Positions 61,901 to 64,000 of a DNA stretch of 64,000 bases are shown here, in pieces. A model generated the notes under the pieces. That model saw nothing but the letters and a program-made list of their open reading frames with translations. It did not search any database and was not told where the DNA came from. Made by a program: the position numbers and the translations under genes. The stretch lies in assembly GCF_037975245.1 (NCBI RefSeq), contig NC_092578.1, positions 15,234,321 through 15,298,320 on the forward strand. Reading direction: 5' to 3'. Origin of the DNA: Apostichopus japonicus. Its lineage: Eukaryota > Echinodermata > Holothuroidea > Aspidochirotida > Stichopodidae. Position 1 is the stretch's first letter. Each line of letters begins with the position of its first letter.

Positions 61901-64000
61901 CATCCCGGAACCATTCCTGGAAGCACCTCTGGGGCACGTAGTATGCCGGATGGAGTCTGTGGAGTTTCTGGATGGTGCGGTACAGGAGGGTGCCGTGACG
62001 GGCCACTTGTAGGAAGGGGTTCCGTCTCTCTAGTAGCTGGTTCTGTAGGGTGATGCTCTCTTGGAGAGTGACCTCCGTAGACAGGACCACCTGCTGATAG
62101 TGTATCAAGGAATCCAGCATGGATTCCTCGTCCAGTACGCCATGAGGGAGCTGCAGCGTCTTCTCCAAGATCTCCTCCTGTCATAAATAAGTGAAGATTG
62201 TCTCATGAAATCAGGGCTTATGAAATTCACAGAAAATTTCGGAATCAAATTTTCTTGTTTTAGCATGACAAAACATGGTTTGGATACTTAGAAGATCAGA
62301 TGGGTATAAGAGGGAGAAATATTCCTTGCCCCCCTCCCCCCACACATCCCTAATCCTTTAATTTCGAAGTAGAGTCTGTTGACTTATGAGTTCACAAACT
62401 CAACCCCAATCTCTCTCCCCCCCACCCCACCAATCCCCCATTGTGTCCTGGCCTATTAAGGCCAACGTGCTTTCGACGGCTCCACAATATTGTTACCTCT
62501 AAGTATTTTCACTGACAACAATTCTGCCCAGGAATATTTAACCATTTAATAGACTTCTTATCTGTTCTTTGCAACAATAGCAAAATTCACAGCAAACTTT
62601 CTTACAGATTTTGATGTAAATTTCACACATTAACATAAATTCATCTTGCCAAACTTGAAACAATATTAAATTATGACAAAATTGTGATGTCAAAACTGAC
62701 ATCACCTATTGTAATGAAATTACATTGTTTTTATTTGCTTATGGTCATAAAATGAATTATTTACACACAAATTTTATCCAAAATTTTAAACAAAATAGGT
62801 CTCTGTTCTCTTTTGTATCTTTCTTGTTTTAGACTTTACATTTCTATTGTATTTTTATGGCATTTTCATTGATTTTCCTTCAAGTATCTGACATTATACA
62901 TATTTTTTTTTCTTCACCTCAGCTTGAGCGATGGTCATTCTTTGGTCTCTGACGTCCTCTCTTATTGAACGAAGTTGGTTCTTGAATTCTGGTCTCTCTG
63001 CAGATAACACGTCATTCATTAAGATATCCTGAAGTCCTTTCTGGTCAACGGCCATATTGATGAGGAGGGTATCTCGGACAGGTAGAGGCTTCAAACCAGC
63101 TCCTACAGATTTCAGAGGATTATGAGGGGGGGGGGGGGGGAGGGGGAAGGGAGAACCAAGACAAGTTTTTAATATTTGGTATATTATAAAGAAATGGAAT
63201 CTTCAAAAATGCAACCCAATTTTTTTAACATCCATTTCATTCAGGCAAAGTTTATAGAACAAGCTAACATAATTGTTGATTGCTGGCATAAAATATATTG
63301 ATAAATTGATATGCAAATTATTGTTGACAAGTTAGAAAGGCAATTGACATGCCAAACTAATGCTGCATTATTAAAAAAAACAATGGCTCTCTGTATTGCA
63401 CAAAGTCACCCATTGTTGAAATAAGTTCCATCAGAATGCATATTTTTGTGACTGTACTTGACAACCAAAGCTGTGGCAGCACGTAAGCGTGATCATATGT
63501 GATCACAGGTAAATCAAACACGTGAGCACGCATGGAAAACCTGTTTCTTGGGAACCAATTCCACCCAGCGACTCACATGTTTGGTGTACATGAAACAAGT
63601 GAAATGTGTTTTGAAAATGCCAAATGTAAAATATGTGACAAAGTGAGAAAATGTGTTTCTACATGTGGCATGCAAATTCATAAACCTTCAAAACAATACA
63701 TTTGCACATTTTTTATTTATTTTTTAATTGATTGATTATTATGATAGCAGAAGTCGTAGCATTTGCACAGAATAATGCATTGACCATCTGACTGGACAAT
63801 AATCTCAAGTTGAAACGTTACTGAAACGGAAGTGACCCATACACCGGAAATGACATCGGAACTAACCTTGCATACCCAACGGTACCGAGGAACAGAGCAG
63901 GAGCTTAAATTTGGGGTTGTACGCATACTCGTTGTTGCCGATGGCGATCTTCCTGACTCCGTCCGTTCCCACGGTAACGTTCCTGCCGAGGACCTCTCTG
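49541..64000 (-). CDS. dynein heavy chain-like protein, C-terminal part (DNHD1-like), 14 exons
   Basis: Exons: 64000-63867 (partial), 63102-62918, 62177-61629, 60835-60734, 59841-59743, 58854-58680, 58222-58008, 57234-57084, 56112-55976, 54268-54171, 53257-53065, 52400-52198, 51543-50999, 49912-49541 (TAG). Phases agree throughout except for one extra base in 51543-50999. About 1051 residues correspond to the region from the end of the stalk/AAA5 through AAA6 and the C-terminal domain. Landmarks are YNPKFKLLLCSSVPLG, LNDVLSAERPEF-type text (MNDVLSAERPEFKNQ), PLLCLLPG in place of the usual IFxLSPG, GHWLLLENCQAVEKW (canonical WVxLQNCHLxxSW), NFRLFMVVDADNANNLPG, IYGGRASNPED (canonical YGGRVTDDWD) and PPEAGVYVSGFYLHNASWD. 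Divergence at these normally invariant sites points to the DNHD1 type rather than an axonemal motor. The 5' part lies beyond the window. Confidence 0.85.
50999..51543 (-). CDS. dynein-like exon 13 with an apparent one-base frameshift
   Basis: From the acceptor at 51543 the frame expected from exon 12 reads FLLTSLIHLELEPHLESPRE and then meets a stop near 51455. From about 51480 down to 50999 the next frame reads DSERSKISSMYAKLCEVDDP and on through VDSFVNSEIQLLSEKLKLIM and DLELLGKALDG. These match the canonical dynein FLxxEIxRLxxVI and LxxLxxAIxG segments. Dropping one A from the AAA at 51480-51482 joins the two. The exon length (545) is also one more than the flanking phases require (544). Confidence 0.75.
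52472..52556 (+). repeat. SINE or LINE 3' tail
   Basis: TGTAAAGCGCTTTGAG followed by GCGCTATACAAATATT and a (TTA)n tail. The AAAGCGCTTTGAG...GCGCTATA pattern is a common 3' end of animal SINEs and their partner LINEs. No body is defined upstream. It lies in a dynein-like intron. Confidence 0.6.
54374..55290. repeat. 47-bp minisatellite in a dynein-like intron
   Basis: Sixteen near-identical units spaced exactly 47 bp apart from 54522 to 55227, each with TGGAAAACAGATAAGAATAA, plus diverged copies on both sides. Units fall into at least three variants (AATAGAATATTATAC, AAGAGAATATTATAC and AATAGAATATTATCC), which recur in mixed order. Confidence 0.92.
56904..56976 (+). repeat. tRNA-Thr-like sequence (UGU), SINE head or pseudogene
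   Basis: The A box TAGCTCAGTTGG, D stem GCTC/GAGC and anticodon loop CTTGTAA (anticodon UGU) are tRNA-like. The B box GGTTTGAATCC has one change. The T stem and acceptor stem do not pair, so it is not a functional tRNA. It lies in a dynein-like intron. Confidence 0.6.
57546..57700 (+). repeat. dispersed repeat, copy 2
   Basis: GGGGGCTGCAGCATAGTGCA through TCTGCTCTGCAGTT, GGGCACTGCTAAGTCTGC and TTCAGCCTAGCTGCAG corresponds to 32280-32435 in the same orientation, at another gene's intron. Confidence 0.5.
58556..58640. repeat. simple repeat (TTCATAAAA)n
   Basis: About nine short copies of TTCATAAAA or TTCATAAAT in tandem, immediately downstream of dynein-like exon 6 (minus-strand sense). Confidence 0.75.
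58956..59012. repeat. (TA)n microsatellite
   Basis: Mostly TATATA with ATACATA interruptions, in a dynein-like intron. Confidence 0.85.
59945..60033. repeat. 37-bp tandem repeat, about 2.5 copies
   Basis: Copies of ACAATCTAAGAGCAATTATT then TGTATTAGTTAT. The first two are almost identical and the third starts to diverge. Confidence 0.8.
61629..62177 (-). CDS. dynein-like exon 3 (longest, 549 bp)
   Basis: Begins EEILEKTLQLPHGVLDEESM, continuing the canonical dynein segment after VLSAERPE, and holds VARHGTLLYRTIQKLHRLHP (canonical RGxxLYFxxxDLxxIxPMYQ). It ends at DWLDEK|GTAACT. It is GC-rich relative to its surroundings, which supports coding. A plus-strand frame opposite (61614-62012) is its shadow. 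Confidence 0.85.

Noticed and set aside
61614-62012. 132-residue plus frame
   Set aside because: Antisense shadow of dynein-like exon 3; the minus strand carries the recognisable domain.

Overview
The window reads as animal nuclear DNA. Genes are split by GT-AG introns, intergenic and intronic DNA is AT-rich, there are many small DNA transposons and minisatellites, and the octamer TAGGCCTA (or its core) recurs. The proteins (an invertebrate-type single DAZ-family gene, a dynein-heavy-chain-like gene, an Ig-superfamily receptor) and this octamer suggest a marine deuterostome, most likely an echinoderm. The species cannot be fixed from sequence alone.

Layout. (1) 1-698, minus: 5' end of an Ig-superfamily protein with a signal peptide. 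(2) 1.3-8.0 kb: a tRNA-like sequence, then a large foldback-like inverted repeat (2421-7866). Its arms are built of about 150-bp tandem units, and a younger hAT-like element sits inside the left arm. (3) 8512-16181, minus: a four-exon gene for a 1099-residue coiled-coil protein whose third coding exon is 2862 bp. (4) 17.2-18.6 kb: a 28-bp minisatellite and a TTAA-flanked MITE. (5) 21892-41703, minus: a complete 11-exon boule/DAZ-family gene, 404 codons, rebuilt here with consistent splice phases throughout. Its 5.3-kb first intron hosts an opposite-strand, frameshifted two-exon gene or pseudogene (37805-39714). (6) 43.9-47.2 kb: a cluster of inverted-repeat elements, including a hAT-like MITE with a perfect 8-bp target duplication, and an 18-bp GC-rich minisatellite. 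(7) 49541-64000, minus: the last 14 exons (about 1051 residues) of a divergent dynein heavy chain, best compared with the DNHD1 type. It carries a one-base frameshift in the penultimate exon, and one intron holds a 47-bp minisatellite.

The neighbouring genes form no operon or pathway. Boule (germline RNA binding), the dynein-like gene and the coiled-coil gene would all fit male germline or cilium roles, but that is inference. The most unusual material is the transposon landscape. The foldback element's uninterrupted right arm preserves the pre-insertion site of the nested hAT-like element. Several hAT-like MITEs share internal modules in different orders and orientations. The foldback spacer also contains a candidate captured exon.
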